This document shows positions 18,006-28,415 of a stretch of DNA of 64,000 nt, piece after piece (the stretch's first letter is position 1; the number at the start of each line of letters is the position of its first letter). The stretch comes from Haloplanus vescus. Lineage in GTDB: Archaea > Halobacteriota > Halobacteria > Halobacteriales > Haloferacaceae. Position numbers and translations under genes: made by a program. The stretch spans positions 33,676-97,675 of the forward strand of contig NZ_FNQT01000006.1 in NCBI RefSeq assembly GCF_900107665.1. Direction: 5' to 3'. The notes under the pieces are model-generated. The model had not been told where the DNA came from and did no database searches. It saw only the letters and a list, made by a program, of their open reading frames with translations.

Positions 18006-18902
18006 TTACGACCCAGTCGGGCTGATGTCGATGTTCAGCCCTTTGCGGATGATCTGGGTGAAGCCCATCGAGCAGAGGAAGTACCAGACAATCCACACCT
18101 GAATCGGGCCGAGCGCCTGCGCGGTCCACGCCTTCTCACCGACGAGCGGTAGGACCAGTGGCTGGAGGTCGAACACCGGGTTCGCGTTCGCGCCGATGCC
18201 GACGCCCCAGTACATCCAGAGGAAGACCGGGATAGTGAGGAACATGATCCACACCATCGGTCGGAACTGCTCTTTGAACATGCCCATCTGGTCGCCCATG
18301 GCCTCCATCTGCTCGTCCTGGATGCGGTCGAGGGCCTCGTCGTCGCCGCGCTCTTTGGCCGCCTTGCGTTTCTCCTGAATCTCCTGCATCTTCGCCTGAT
18401 ACTCGCCCATCTTCTCGCTGTCCATCAGGTTCGCCTGGAGGATGGTGGAGTACAGCCCCGTCACGACGGCCAGAATCATGACGACGGCGTAGAAGGGGAG
18501 CATCGAGTTCAGCGGACCGAGCGCGACGTTCATCGCGGACCCGATGAGGTTCCGCATCGGCGCCCACGAGTAGCCAGCGAAGAGGCCGATACTGACGACC
18601 GCTGCGCCCTTGTCCCATTTCGACCACGACGACTCCCCGTCGCTCGAACTCGCGGTCACCGTCTCGTCTTCGAGGGCGTCGCGAGTCGCCTCGGGGTCGT
18701 CCAGTCGGAAGCCAGTCTCGCCGTCGATCAGGATACCCTTCTCGATGAGGCGGCCCCACTGGCCACTCGAGATGTCCTCGCGGACGTCGACCCACTTGAC
18801 CTCGCCCGTCTCGTCCGCGCGGTCGAGGATCGTCTCGATGACGGTCTCCATCTCCGCGTCCTCGGAGACGAGGGTTCGCACCTTCTGCTCGATCCGTGCC
18901 AT
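18006..18902 (-). CDS. DUF106 membrane protein, EMC3/Oxa1-superfamily insertase-like
   Basis: This 298-residue protein has a soluble N-terminal region of about 90 residues and then three or four membrane helices (near 110, 135-160, 215-240 and 265-285). Between them lies a charged cytoplasmic helical hairpin (KMGEYQAKMQEIQEKRKAA). This is the layout of archaeal DUF106 proteins, relatives of YidC/Oxa1, Get1 and EMC3, which help insert proteins into membranes. ATG 18902 is chosen because the upstream ATG at 18965 would leave no room for a promoter. It sits between adk and cmk, the usual position downstream of the secY region in haloarchaea. Confidence 0.88.
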   Translation of the reverse strand: MARIEQKVRTLVSEDAEMETVIETILDRADETGEVKWVDVREDISSGQWGRLIEKGILIDGETGFRLDDPEATRDALEDETVTASSSDGESSWSKWDKGAAVVSIGLFAGYSWAPMRNLIGSAMNVALGPLNSMLPFYAVVMILAVVTGLYSTILQANLMDSEKMGEYQAKMQEIQEKRKAAKERGDDEALDRIQDEQMEAMGDQMGMFKEQFRPMVWIMFLTIPVFLWMYWGVGIGANANPVFDLQPLVLPLVGEKAWTAQALGPIQVWIVWYFLCSMGFTQIIRKGLNIDISPTGS

Positions 18903-18986
18903 TGGTGGCAGTTTCCCCCCGACAGTTATGAAGCTTTTACTCTGCCTCCCGCCGGGACCGCGCAAAAAAGAGAACTGCGACCGCGC

Positions 18987-19634
18987 TCAGGCCGCGTCGG
19001 CGACTTCGTCGCGGATGGCCTCGAACACTTCGTCCGGCGTCCCCTCGCCGTCGATTTCGACGAGGACGCCCTCGTCGCGGTAGTGTTCGACGACCGGTTC
19101 GGTGTTCTCCTCGTAGACGCGGAGTCGCTCGCGGACGGTGTCTTCCGTGTCGTCGTCTCGCTGAATCAGGTCGCCGCCACAGTCGTCACAGACGCCCTCC
19201 GTCTCCGGCGGACTGAACTCGACGTGGTAGTTGGCGCCGCAGTCGTCACAGACACGCCGGCCGGTGAGGCGGTCGACGAGTTCCGATTTGCTTACGTCGA
19301 GGAAGACGACGGCGTCGAGGTCGGTGATGTCCGAGAGATACTCGGCCTGGTCGAGGTTGCGGGGATAGCCGTCGAGGACGTAGCCGTCGGCCTCCTGCAG
19401 CGCCGTCTTGACGATTTCGTTGACGACTTCGTCGGGGACGAGTTCGCCAGCCTCCATGTACGCACGCGGCGTGTCGTACTCCGTGTCCATGTGGCTGATG
19501 TCCATGTCCTTGTTCGCGCGGAGGGCATCGCCCGTCGTGACGTGTTCGATGCCGAACTCGTCGGCGAGGCGCTTGCTCTGCGTCCCTTTCCCTGCACCCG
19601 GTGCACCGAGCAGTAGCACGTGTGGCTCGCTCAT
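18987..19634 (-). CDS. adk: Adenylate kinase
   Basis: This 215-residue enzyme interconverts ATP + AMP and 2 ADP. The P-loop GAPGAGKGT is at residues 8-16, and the NMP-binding DGYPRNLDQ is near 85. The lid carries a four-Cys zinc site (CDDCGANY and CDDCGGD), typical of long-form adenylate kinases. It is the first gene of the adk-DUF106-cmk-cbf5 run in this window. Confidence 0.95.
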   Translation of the reverse strand: MSEPHVLLLGAPGAGKGTQSKRLADEFGIEHVTTGDALRANKDMDISHMDTEYDTPRAYMEAGELVPDEVVNEIVKTALQEADGYVLDGYPRNLDQAEYLSDITDLDAVVFLDVSKSELVDRLTGRRVCDDCGANYHVEFSPPETEGVCDDCGGDLIQRDDDTEDTVRERLRVYEENTEPVVEHYRDEGVLVEIDGEGTPDEVFEAIRDEVADAA

Positions 19635-19725
19635 ACCCTCACCTGCCCCTCCGGCTATAAATTAGTGTAGAATCCCGCGCGATATTGTCAGCATCCGAAC
19701 GCAGGATGGTGACACACCGCGTGGC

Positions 19726-20985
<1,260 letters not shown>

Positions 20986-21120
20986 ATCGTCGCCGAATTC
21001 ACCGACCAGCGTGAAAGAACTGCCGTTCTCCCCGAACGCGGCCGTCCCGTGCGGGGGTCGCTGTCGCACTCCCGTCGCCCATGCCGCAACCTCTTTCCCC
21101 GACTCACGCCAAGAGCGCCC

Positions 21121-22011
21121 ATGAGCGTAGGACCCCTCGACGAGGAAACCGTCGAGAAGTATCGCCAGGCCGGTGAGGCGTTGCGGACCGTCCTCGACGA
21201 GGCAGCCGAGATGGTCGAACCGGGTGTCACGCACCTGGAAGTGGCCGAACACGCCGAGGAACGCATCTACGAACTCGCCGACGGCCCCGCCTTCCCCGTC
21301 AACATCAGCATCGACGAGGAGGCCAGCCACTCCACGCCCGCCCGCGACGACGACACCGAGTTCGGCGAGGAGATGGTCTGTCTCGACGTGGGCGTCCACG
21401 TCGACGGCTACATCGCCGACGCCGCGACGACGGTAGACCTCTCCGGCAACCCGGAGATGGTCGAAGCGGCCGAGGAAGCGTTGGACGTGGCAATCGACGC
21501 CGTCGAACCCGGCGCCGACACCGGCACCATCGGCGGCGAAATCGAGGACGTCATCCGCGGCTACGGCTACACGCCCGTCCTCAACCTCTCCGGTCACGGC
21601 GTCGAACAGTGGGACGCCCACACCGCGCCGAGCGTCCCCAACCGCGGCGTCGAACACGGCGCCGAGCTACAGGTCGGCGACGTCATCGCCATCGAACCGT
21701 TCGCCACCGACGGCCGCGGCAAGGTGAGCGAAGGCGCCAAGGAGGAAATCTACGGGCTGGAACGCGAACGCTCCGTCCGCAACCGACAGGCCCGACAGGT
21801 CTTGGACCAGGTCACCTCGGAGTACCGCACGCTCCCCTTCGCGGCCCGATGGCTGGACGCCTCTCGCGCCGAGATGGCGCTCCGACGACTCAAGCAACAG
21901 GACGTCATCCACGGCTACCCAGTACTGAAAGAGGAAGACGGCTGTCTGGTCAGTCAGGCCGAACACACCCTCATCGTCACCGAAGACGGGTGTGAGGTTA
22001 CGACTGCCTAA
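21121..22011 (+). CDS. map: Methionyl aminopeptidase, type II archaeal
   Basis: This 296-residue metalloprotease removes initiator Met. Metal ligands are seen as LDVGVHVDGYIADAA (two Asp), the His in LSGHGVEQ, the Glu in AIEPFAT, and the last Glu in SQAEHT. An insert of about 60 residues near positions 215-265 marks type II enzymes. ATG 21121 begins MSVGPLDEETVEKYR as in relatives; the 460 codons open upstream are antisense to icd. It overlaps the convergent zinc-ribbon gene by four bases. Confidence 0.96.
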   Translation: MSVGPLDEETVEKYRQAGEALRTVLDEAAEMVEPGVTHLEVAEHAEERIYELADGPAFPVNISIDEEASHSTPARDDDTEFGEEMVCLDVGVHVDGYIADAATTVDLSGNPEMVEAAEEALDVAIDAVEPGADTGTIGGEIEDVIRGYGYTPVLNLSGHGVEQWDAHTAPSVPNRGVEHGAELQVGDVIAIEPFATDGRGKVSEGAKEEIYGLERERSVRNRQARQVLDQVTSEYRTLPFAARWLDASRAEMALRRLKQQDVIHGYPVLKEEDGCLVSQAEHTLIVTEDGCEVTTA

Positions 22012-22211
22012 GCGTCGTTCATCCGCTGAATCGACTCCGCTTCGCAGACGTCGCAGACAGACACCCGATAGGGTTCCCGCGAGAACGCCGCGTTCGACGA
22101 TGCGGGGTTCTCGGTTCGAATCTCTACCCGGACCTCGTGTCTGGTTTCTCGGCCGCAGTCGGGACACCGTTCGCGGTTGGTGTTCGGGTCGGGTCGTTTC
22201 GCCTTCATCAC
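22008..22211 (-). CDS. DUF7835 family putative zinc beta-ribbon protein
   Basis: This 67-residue protein starts MMKAKRPDPNTNRERCPDC. It has two CxxC knuckles (CPDC and CDVC) separated by 34 residues, and ends in ESIQRMNDA, which fits a zinc beta-ribbon. The second Met (22208) may be the real start. A TATA-like GCTTATGC about 23-30 bases upstream (22234-22241) supports initiation here. A strong inverted repeat lies directly beyond that element. The function is unknown. Confidence 0.8.
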   Translation of the reverse strand: MMKAKRPDPNTNRERCPDCGRETRHEVRVEIRTENPASSNAAFSREPYRVSVCDVCEAESIQRMNDA

Positions 22212-22256
22212 GTCGGGCGTTTCCGTGCTGGTTGCATAAGCCCGGCAGTCGGTTAA

Positions 22257-22282
22257 CCCGGATTAAACCCGGTTAATCCGGG
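22257..22282. promoter_or_regulatory. Perfect 10-bp inverted repeat, probable operator
   Basis: CCCGGATTAA and TTAATCCGGG flank a 6-base centre (ACCCGG). Related half-sites, GGTTAACCCGG at 22251 and GATGAACCGGG at 22282, extend the array on both sides. It lies just upstream of the TATA-like element of the minus-strand zinc-ribbon gene and about 105 bases before the HIT gene. A dimeric regulator site is the simplest reading. Confidence 0.6.
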
Positions 22283-22291
22283 ATGAACCGG

Positions 22292-22309
22292 GTTCTCAGC
22301 CGTGAGAAC
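22292..22309. repeat. Small perfect hairpin (7-bp stem)
   Basis: GTTCTCA and TGAGAAC pair around a 4-base GCCG loop, immediately after the larger inverted repeat. It could be a second protein-binding half-site pair or an RNA hairpin. Confidence 0.45.
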
Positions 22310-22357
22310 GTTCCAGCGTCTGCCGGATTTCTGACGCGACGCGACCGGGAGCCGACA

Positions 22358-22365
22358 GTATATAT
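22358..22365 (+). promoter_or_regulatory. TATA box of the HIT gene
   Basis: GTATATAT lies 23-30 bases before ATG 22388, the normal distance for an archaeal leaderless promoter. Confidence 0.7.
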
Positions 22366-22387
22366 CCGTGGCTGCCCCGCTGACGGT

Positions 22388-22933
22388 ATGGACCAACTGT
22401 TCGCCCCGTGGCGCATCGAGTGGGTGACTCGCGACGGCGACGACGACATCGACGGCTGTCCGTTCTGCGTGCTACCCGCGCGCGACGACGACAGAGCCAG
22501 TCGCATCGTCGCGCGCAGCGACCACGCTTTCGTCATCCTGAACAACTACCCCTACAACCCCGGCCACGTCATGGTCATCCCGTACGCCCACGAGCGACGG
22601 TACGGGGCCCTCGACGACGCGACCCTCCTCGACCACGCCCGCCTCAAACAGCGGACCTTCGACGCGATGGACCGGGCGTTCGAACCCGACGCCTACAACG
22701 CCGGTCTCAACCTCGGCGGCGGCGCCGCCGGTGGCTCCATCGACGACCACCTCCACACGCACGTCGTCCCGCGGTGGGAGGGCGACACCAACTTCATGCC
22801 CGTCGTCGCGGACACGTCGGTCATCGTCGAAGCCGTCGACGAGACGTACGCCCGCCTCCACGACGCCTTCGCCGAACTCCCCGAGGCGACCGCCCCCGGC
22901 GACGACAGCGCCGTCCAGTTTGCCTTCGATTAG
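22388..22933 (+). CDS. HIT family nucleotide hydrolase/transferase
   Basis: This 181-residue protein of the histidine-triad family acts on nucleotide phosphates. An N-terminal CPFC knuckle (with GCPFCVLP near residue 28) precedes the core, and the triad HLHTHVVPRW is near residue 120. The length and NYPYNPGHVMVIP segment fit the ATP adenylyltransferase-like (Ap4A phosphorylase-like) HIT branch. The TATA box at 22358 supports ATG 22388. Confidence 0.92.
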   Translation: MDQLFAPWRIEWVTRDGDDDIDGCPFCVLPARDDDRASRIVARSDHAFVILNNYPYNPGHVMVIPYAHERRYGALDDATLLDHARLKQRTFDAMDRAFEPDAYNAGLNLGGGAAGGSIDDHLHTHVVPRWEGDTNFMPVVADTSVIVEAVDETYARLHDAFAELPEATAPGDDSAVQFAFD

Positions 22934-22961
22934 ACTCACTCGAAAGCTGCCTTCTATGCGT

Positions 22962-22988
22962 CTAATGGCACGCCTTATGTGGCATTAG
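22962..22988. promoter_or_regulatory. Inverted repeat over the promoter of the CDF transporter
   Basis: CTAATGGCAC and GTGGCATTAG pair at nine of ten positions around the 7-base centre GCCTTAT. The centre overlaps a TATA-like CTTATGT 24-30 bases before ATG 23004. A repressor bound here would block TBP, so this is a likely metal-response or PadR operator. The binding protein is not identified. Confidence 0.6.
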
Positions 22989-23003
22989 GGTCTTTGCTGA
23001 GGT

Positions 23004-23921
23004 ATGAGCGAGGACCGCGCATCGTTCCTCAAGGCGTCGTGGGTCAACGTCGCCTCGAACGTCCTCAAAATCGTCGTCGAGGGAGCGCTCGGCCTCACTT
23101 TCGGCAGTCTCGCGCTCATGGCCGACGCCGCCCACTCCGTCGCTGACCTCCTCGCCAGCGCCGTCGTCCTCGTCTGGGGTCGCTTCGTCTACGACGACGC
23201 CGACGACTCCCATCCCCACGGCCACGACCGGTTCGAACCCCTCGCCGCGCTGTTCGTCGGCGGCGTCCTCGTCATCCTCGGCTTGAAACTCCTCTACGAC
23301 GCGGGCCACGCGCTCCTTGCTGGCCCGACTGCCGAGTACAGCGCCATCCTCGTCGCCGGCCTCGTGTTCGCACTCGTCGTCCGCTACGCCTGTTACTGGT
23401 ACACCGTCGTCGTCAACCGCGACGTGGACTCCCCGAGTCTGCGCGCCCTCGCCGCTGACAGCAAGAACGACGTGTACACGACGCTCGCGGCCTTCGCCGG
23501 CGTCGTCGGCATGGCCTTCGGCTACCCGATTCTCGACCCGATAGCCGGGGGCGTGGTGAGCCTGCTCGTCATCTACCAAGGTATCGAAATTTCGCGAGAG
23601 AACGTCCGCTACCTCTCCGACAGCGCGCCGCCGCCGGACGAACGCGAGCGCATCGAGGCGGCCATCCGCTCACACCCCGAGGTACGGGGGATTCACGACT
23701 TCGTCGCCTACTACTCCGGGCACGTCATCGAGGTGGAGTTCCACGCCGAAATCGACGGCGACCACACGCTCGCGGAAGCCCACGACATCGAGACCGAACT
23801 CCACCAGCGCGTCCGCGAAATCGAACCCGTTTCCGACGTCCACGTCCACCTCGACCCGGCCGGCTTGGGCGAGTGGAAAGACGCCGCCGACCGCTCCTCG
23901 GCGTCGACGACGACCCGTTAG
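23004..23921 (+). CDS. Cation diffusion facilitator family transporter
   Basis: This 305-residue membrane protein exports divalent metals by proton antiport. Helix II carries ALMADAAHSVADL near residue 40, with the HxxxD metal site, and an HPHGHDRFE loop follows near 75. Helix V carries the second site (ALAADSKNDVYTT near 150). The cytoplasmic C-terminal domain (from about 210) includes VEFHAEIDGD and DVHVHLDP. The two metal sites read as D/HxxxD; zinc, iron or manganese specificity cannot be told. It is convergent with a PadR gene. Confidence 0.92.
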   Translation: MSEDRASFLKASWVNVASNVLKIVVEGALGLTFGSLALMADAAHSVADLLASAVVLVWGRFVYDDADDSHPHGHDRFEPLAALFVGGVLVILGLKLLYDAGHALLAGPTAEYSAILVAGLVFALVVRYACYWYTVVVNRDVDSPSLRALAADSKNDVYTTLAAFAGVVGMAFGYPILDPIAGGVVSLLVIYQGIEISRENVRYLSDSAPPPDERERIEAAIRSHPEVRGIHDFVAYYSGHVIEVEFHAEIDGDHTLAEAHDIETELHQRVREIEPVSDVHVHLDPAGLGEWKDAADRSSASTTTR

Positions 23922-24190
23922 AGCGCCTCGCGCACCCACTCGTAGTGGTCGCGGAGCGCTTGCTCCCCCGCTTCGGTGAGCGCGTACCGGTCGTGGATGC
24001 CGTCGACGCGCTTCGTGAGGTGACCCTTCTCCGTCAGCGTGTCGAGCGCACCGTAGAACTGCGATGGCTCGATTCGCCCGTCGTACTGTGATTCGAGCGC
24101 CGCTTTACACTCCTGTGCCGTGGGGTCGCCCTCGCTCGCGACGACGACGCAGATGTCTCGACGGAGGCCGCTTCGGAGCCACTTGGCCAT
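23918..24190 (-). CDS. PadR family transcriptional regulator
   Basis: This 90-residue winged-helix protein starts with MAKWLRSGLRRDICVVVAS and has a recognition segment PSQFYGALDTLTEKGHL, followed by the wing KRVDGIHDRYALTEAG. Haloarchaeal PadR proteins of this size are stand-alone DNA-binding dimers. It overlaps the stop of the CDF transporter by four bases on the opposite strand. It could regulate the transporter through the inverted repeat at 22962; this is a guess from position. Confidence 0.88.
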   Translation of the reverse strand: MAKWLRSGLRRDICVVVASEGDPTAQECKAALESQYDGRIEPSQFYGALDTLTEKGHLTKRVDGIHDRYALTEAGEQALRDHYEWVREAL

Positions 24191-24236
24191 ACGCGTCTCT
24201 CCGCCAGCAGGATAAAAACCGCGTCGGTTCCGCGCC

Positions 24237-25493
24237 TCAGACCGGCGTTCCGAAGGTGTACATCGTCTCGTGGCCGGTTATCTCGACCTCCACGAAGTCA
24301 CCGGGTTCGACCCCCTGGTCGTCGGCGTGTTGGACGATGACCTGCCGGTAGGCGCCGTCGCGACACTTCACGGAGTCGCCGGTGCCCGGTCGGACCGCGA
24401 GCACCTCTCGGCGCTCACCGACCATCGACTCGTGTGCCTCGCCAACTACCTCGCGTTTCAGTTCCGACATCGCCTTCGAGCGCTTCTTCTTGAGCGTTCC
24501 GCCCAGCCCTTTCATCTCCGCGGCGTCGGTCCCCGGCCGCTTCGAGAAGCGGGTGACGTTGATCTTCTCGGGGCGGACCCGGCGCAGGAGGTCCATGCTC
24601 TGCTCGTGGTCCGCCTCGGTTTCGGTGGGGAAGCCGACGATGAAGTCCGTCGACAGCGTCCACTCGTCCAGTCGGTCGTCGAACGTCTCGACGACTTCGA
24701 GGAACTCCTCCACCCGGTGCTGGCGGCGCATGTCGCCGAGGACGTCGTTCGACCCCGACTGCACCGGCGCGTGCAGGAAGTTGTAGAGTTCGTCGTTCGC
24801 AGCGAACGTGTCGGCGAGCTCCTCGCGGGCGCCGTGAACGCCCTTCGGGTTCGCCATGCCGACGCGCACCCGGAAATCACCCTCGATGTCGCAGATGCGG
24901 TCCAGCAGTTCGGGCAGGAGGCTCTCGCCCTGATTGCGGTCCCAGCCGTAGACGCCGGTGTCCTGTCCCGTAATACGAATCTCTTTCGCGCCCGCGTGGA
25001 TTAGCGCCCGCGCCTTCTCGACGTTCTCCTTGACGGGCGGCGAGTCGAGTTTGCCCGTCGCCCGCTTGGTGATGCAGTACGAGCAGTCGCTCATACAGCC
25101 GCGAGCGATGGGGAGAATGCCGATGGCGCCGTCGAGAATCGGCTCGGTGTCCGGCGTCGTCGTCGGACACTCGCCGTTCATCGCCGCCTCGGGCACCTGG
25201 TCCCAGTGGACCACGTCGGCGTCGATGTCAGCGTCGGCGAACTCCTCGCCCTGGGCCAGCGCCATACAGCCCGTGACGACGAGGTCACCGGTTTCGTCCT
25301 GCAGTTCCTCGGCCCGACGGAGCATGTTCCGCTCCGTCTTCTCGACGACCGTACAGGTGTTGAGGATGGCCACGTCGGCGTCGGCGGGACCCTCCGCGGG
25401 GTGGTGCCCCCCGTCGCGAAGCCGTTGCTCGATGGCTCGGCTCTCGCCGCGGTTGGCCGTACACCCGTACGTCTCGATGTGATAGCGGGCCAT
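24237..25493 (-). CDS. tRNA N6-threonylcarbamoyladenosine(37) methylthiotransferase, e-MtaB type
   Basis: This 418-residue radical-SAM enzyme adds a methylthio group to t6A37 in tRNAs reading ANN codons. The N-terminal UPF0004 domain has Cys at YGCTANRGES, NTCTV and GCMA. The radical-SAM motif RGCMSDCSYC is near residue 133, and a TRAM domain ends the protein (from about 355, VLAVRPGTGDSVKCRDG). This layout fits the archaeal/eukaryotic CDKAL1 branch. ATG 25493 begins MARYHIETYGC as in relatives; upstream codons overlap deoC. Confidence 0.93.
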   Translation of the reverse strand: MARYHIETYGCTANRGESRAIEQRLRDGGHHPAEGPADADVAILNTCTVVEKTERNMLRRAEELQDETGDLVVTGCMALAQGEEFADADIDADVVHWDQVPEAAMNGECPTTTPDTEPILDGAIGILPIARGCMSDCSYCITKRATGKLDSPPVKENVEKARALIHAGAKEIRITGQDTGVYGWDRNQGESLLPELLDRICDIEGDFRVRVGMANPKGVHGAREELADTFAANDELYNFLHAPVQSGSNDVLGDMRRQHRVEEFLEVVETFDDRLDEWTLSTDFIVGFPTETEADHEQSMDLLRRVRPEKINVTRFSKRPGTDAAEMKGLGGTLKKKRSKAMSELKREVVGEAHESMVGERREVLAVRPGTGDSVKCRDGAYRQVIVQHADDQGVEPGDFVEVEITGHETMYTFGTPV

Positions 25494-25585
25494 TCGGTGT
25501 GTCGCTAACTTGCGCCCGCGCGGAGAAAAGCGAAACGGTCCGCCCCGACCGATTTCGTCGCCGCCGATATCTCCCGACTGCGCGA

Positions 25586-26212
25586 CTAAAATTCCTCGAC
25601 CAACTCGACGCCCGCCGAGGCGCCGATGCGCGTCGCGCCCGCGTCCAGCATCGCTCGCGCCGCCTCCGCCGTCCCGATGCCGCCGCTCGCTTTCACCGGC
25701 AGATACTCGCTGAGGAGGGCCACGTCCTCCGTGGTCGCTGGCCCCGCGAACCCCGTCCCGGTCTTGAGGTAGTCGGCGTCGGCGTCGACGGCCGCCGCCG
25801 CCGCCCGGCGCAGCTCCTCCTCGTTCAGCAGCGACGCTTCGACGATGACTTTCACCGGAACGGGCACCGCCGCGACGAGTTCGGAGAGCTCCTCGACGAC
25901 GGCCGCGTCGTCGCCCGCCTTGAGTCGGCCGACGTTCACAACCACGTCGAGTTCGTCGGCGCCGTCGTCCCACGCCCCGACTGCCTCCTCGCGCTTCGCC
26001 GCCGGGGCGTGCTGGCCGTGCGGGAACCCGACGACGGTCAGCAGCGTCACCGACGGCGCCACGTCGGCCACCTCGCGCACGTAACACGGCGGGATGCAGG
26101 CGTTCATGCCGTGGTCGGCCGCCTCGCGCACGACGCGTTCCGCGTCGGCGAGTGTCGTCTCCGGGCCGAGGACGGTGTGGTCGATGCAGGCGGCGAAGTC
26201 GGCTCGGTCCAT
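25586..26212 (-). CDS. deoC: Deoxyribose-phosphate aldolase
   Basis: This 208-residue enzyme cleaves 2-deoxyribose 5-phosphate to glyceraldehyde 3-phosphate and acetaldehyde. The Schiff-base Lys lies in YLKTGTGF (near residue 148) and the second Lys in VKASGGIGT (near 175). [11 protein letters not shown] forms the N-terminal strand. ATG 26212 is chosen from the family N-terminus and the short spacing to the divergent DUF63 gene. Confidence 0.95.
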   Translation of the reverse strand: MDRADFAACIDHTVLGPETTLADAERVVREAADHGMNACIPPCYVREVADVAPSVTLLTVVGFPHGQHAPAAKREEAVGAWDDGADELDVVVNVGRLKAGDDAAVVEELSELVAAVPVPVKVIVEASLLNEEELRRAAAAAVDADADYLKTGTGFAGPATTEDVALLSEYLPVKASGGIGTAEAARAMLDAGATRIGASAGVELVEEF

Positions 26213-26271
26213 GCCCGCCCCTTGCCGCGGCGGAGCGTAAGGCTTTCCCGCCGACTCACCGCTCATCCTCC

Positions 26272-27078
26272 ATGGCCGTCCTCCCCGAGGGATTCGCGCT
26301 CCCGCCCGCGCCCTACTTGGTCGCACTCGTCGCCGGCCTCGTCGTCGTGGGTGGGCTCCTTCGCCGGCACCGTCCGCCGGTCACCGACCTGACCGTCCTC
26401 GCGTTCGCGCCGTGGATGGTGCTCGGCTCCGCGCTGCACGTCCTCTACGTGCTCGGTACGCTCCCCGCCGTCGTGCGCCCGTTCGCCGGCACGCCCGCCG
26501 TCTACCTCTCCGTCGCCGTCGTCGCTGGCGCGGCGTGGCTCCTCACGGCGCGAGTGAGTGCGTCGACGCCACGACTCCTCGCCGCCGCCGGCTGTCTCGC
26601 CCTCGTCCCGCCCGCCGTCACCGTCGTCGGCGTCGGTCTCGAACGCGGGTCGCTCCGCCTCCTCCCGTCGCTCGGCATCCTCGTCGGCACCGCCGTCGCC
26701 GCCGCGGCGACGTGGGGCGCCCTTCGCCGCGCCGTCCCCGCCGCCACCGTCACCGGGGCGCCGGGCGTCCTCGCCGTCGTCGCCCACGCCCTCGACGGCG
26801 TCTCGACGGCCGTCGGCGTCGACCTCCTCGGCTTCGGCGAGCGAACGCCACTCTCAGCGGTCATCCTCGAGTTCGCGGCGTCGCTCCCCACTGCATCGCT
26901 CGTTGGAAGCGGGTGGCTGTTCGTCCTCGTGAAACTCGCCGTCGCCGCCGCGGTGGTCGCCGCCCTCGCGGAAACGGTCCGCGAGGCGCCGACACAGGGG
27001 CGACTCCTCCTCGGCTTCGTCGCCGCCGTCGGACTCGGCCCCGGCGTTCACAACGTGTTGCTCTTCGCCGTCGCCTAG
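26272..27078 (+). CDS. DUF63 family membrane protein
   Basis: This 268-residue protein has about seven hydrophobic segments. It carries the DUF63 markers [13 protein letters not shown] near residue 45, [22 protein letters not shown] near 165-185, and ends [11 protein letters not shown]. Archaeal DUF63 proteins are integral membrane proteins of unknown function. ATG 26272 follows a 59-base divergent spacer from deoC. Its stop overlaps that of the convergent lipoprotein by four bases. Confidence 0.88.
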   Translation: MAVLPEGFALPPAPYLVALVAGLVVVGGLLRRHRPPVTDLTVLAFAPWMVLGSALHVLYVLGTLPAVVRPFAGTPAVYLSVAVVAGAAWLLTARVSASTPRLLAAAGCLALVPPAVTVVGVGLERGSLRLLPSLGILVGTAVAAAATWGALRRAVPAATVTGAPGVLAVVAHALDGVSTAVGVDLLGFGERTPLSAVILEFAASLPTASLVGSGWLFVLVKLAVAAAVVAALAETVREAPTQGRLLLGFVAAVGLGPGVHNVLLFAVA

Positions 27079-28049
27079 ACGAACCGCAACTGGTAGTCGT
27101 AGTACCGCCCGTCGTACAGCGCCATCCCGACGCCCGGGTCCTCGGTGTACGCGTCCTTCTCGATGTTGCCGTCGAGGTACGCGCGGGCGTGAAGACTGGT
27201 TAGCACCGAACGGAATGCTTCGGAGTAGGGGTGTGACTCCTCGTAGTGTTCACCTTGCGCTGTCCGGAGAATTGACCGCGCCTCGGCCGAGAGCGAGTCG
27301 CCCGACAGACGAGTGTCGACGAACTGCGCGCGGAGAATCGCCTCCATCCGCTCGGGCGACTCGGCGACCGGGTCGACCGTCGCTCGGTACACGGGTTCGT
27401 AGAACCGTTCTCGGCTCACCCGGAGTTCGTACATCGTCTCGCGGTAGGCGACGTGCGAGGGGGCGTCGTCGCCGAGCAGTCGGCTCTCGCTCGCCCGCTC
27501 CTCGCCGCGGTAGACGTACCCGCCGCGCTGGACGAGTCCCCACGGCGCGCCGCCGACGTTGCCCCGCGCTCGGGCCGCCATGTGGGCGACGTGGACGGCG
27601 GTCTGGTCGGCCTCCGAGAGCGAATCGGCGTCGACGGCCGACGGCGCGTCGCTCGACTCGGCGTCGGCGACTTCCGCCAGTCGAACCACGGGATGCGTGA
27701 CTGCGCGTTCGTTCACGACGACGTGGCCGAGGCGGTAGTACGTCCCCTCGTGGCGGGCGTAGCGCGGGTCGTCGGACTGGGCGCCGAAGGGCGTCCGCTG
27801 CTGGGTCGTGTACGTCTCGCCGGCGAGCGCCGCCGCGAACGCCTCGTCGTCGTCCGGGCGCTCCGTTTCCGCGAAGTCGACGACGTACCCGTCGCGCAGG
27901 GGCGTGGGAGCGTCGGACAGGTAGAGTCGGAGGCTGGTGTCGGCGTCGTCAGACGTGTCGTCGCCGCGGAGCGAGTCGAGACAGCCGGCGAGGCCGACGA
28001 GGCCGGCAGTCGCGCCGGCGGTCAGTAACTGTCGTCGTTGGAGGGGCAT
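27075..28049 (-). CDS. Tat-exported lipoprotein of unknown function
   Basis: This 324-residue protein has an N-terminal RRQLLTAG twin-arginine motif and a lipobox LAGC at about residues 20-23, so it is probably anchored outside the membrane. The rest is acidic with many Arg and Tyr residues and no domain I recognise. The pattern QTAVHVAHMAARARGNVGG near 155-175 is distinctive. It may be co-transcribed with the small membrane protein and the regulator upstream on the same strand. Confidence 0.78.
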   Translation of the reverse strand: MPLQRRQLLTAGATAGLVGLAGCLDSLRGDDTSDDADTSLRLYLSDAPTPLRDGYVVDFAETERPDDDEAFAAALAGETYTTQQRTPFGAQSDDPRYARHEGTYYRLGHVVVNERAVTHPVVRLAEVADAESSDAPSAVDADSLSEADQTAVHVAHMAARARGNVGGAPWGLVQRGGYVYRGEERASESRLLGDDAPSHVAYRETMYELRVSRERFYEPVYRATVDPVAESPERMEAILRAQFVDTRLSGDSLSAEARSILRTAQGEHYEESHPYSEAFRSVLTSLHARAYLDGNIEKDAYTEDPGVGMALYDGRYYDYQLRFV

Positions 28050-28109
28050 ACACCGCCCGTCACCAGCCAGCGGGTTGTGTGTGTTGGTCGCTAAAAGAGA
28101 CGGTTGTGC

Positions 28110-28415
28110 CTAGTCCCAGGTGGCCCACGTCAGGAAGGCGAGCCCGAGCGCTTGGAGGACGTGGAGCGTCATCGTCGCCCGCCAGACGATGACGGGCATC
28201 TGCGTGCTGTACCATATCGAGAGGTCCGGGTCCAGCAGGTAGTAGTAGAGCGTCAGGCCGTTCTCCGCGAGGAGGAAGACGGAGAACAGCAGGAGTCCGA
28301 GGGTGTGTTTCGTCCGCACCGCGAGGTAGTTGCGCCCCCAGACGTAGCCGAGTGCGATGAGCAAGCACACGTTCACGACGGTGGCGAGTCGCGCGATGTC
28401 GGTCCACACGCTCAT
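28110..28415 (-). CDS. Small three-helix membrane protein, DUF7521-like
   Basis: This 101-residue protein has hydrophobic helices at about residues 7-26, 38-60 and 75-98, joined by short polar loops. It resembles the small membrane proteins that often follow winged-helix regulators in haloarchaea (DUF7521 and similar). The ATG overlaps the stop of a possible 18-residue frame, which itself follows the regulator by two bases. A regulator-membrane protein pair is likely. The function is unknown. Confidence 0.72.
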   Translation of the reverse strand: MSVWTDIARLATVVNVCLLIALGYVWGRNYLAVRTKHTLGLLLFSVFLLAENGLTLYYYLLDPDLSIWYSTQMPVIVWRATMTLHVLQALGLAFLTWATWD

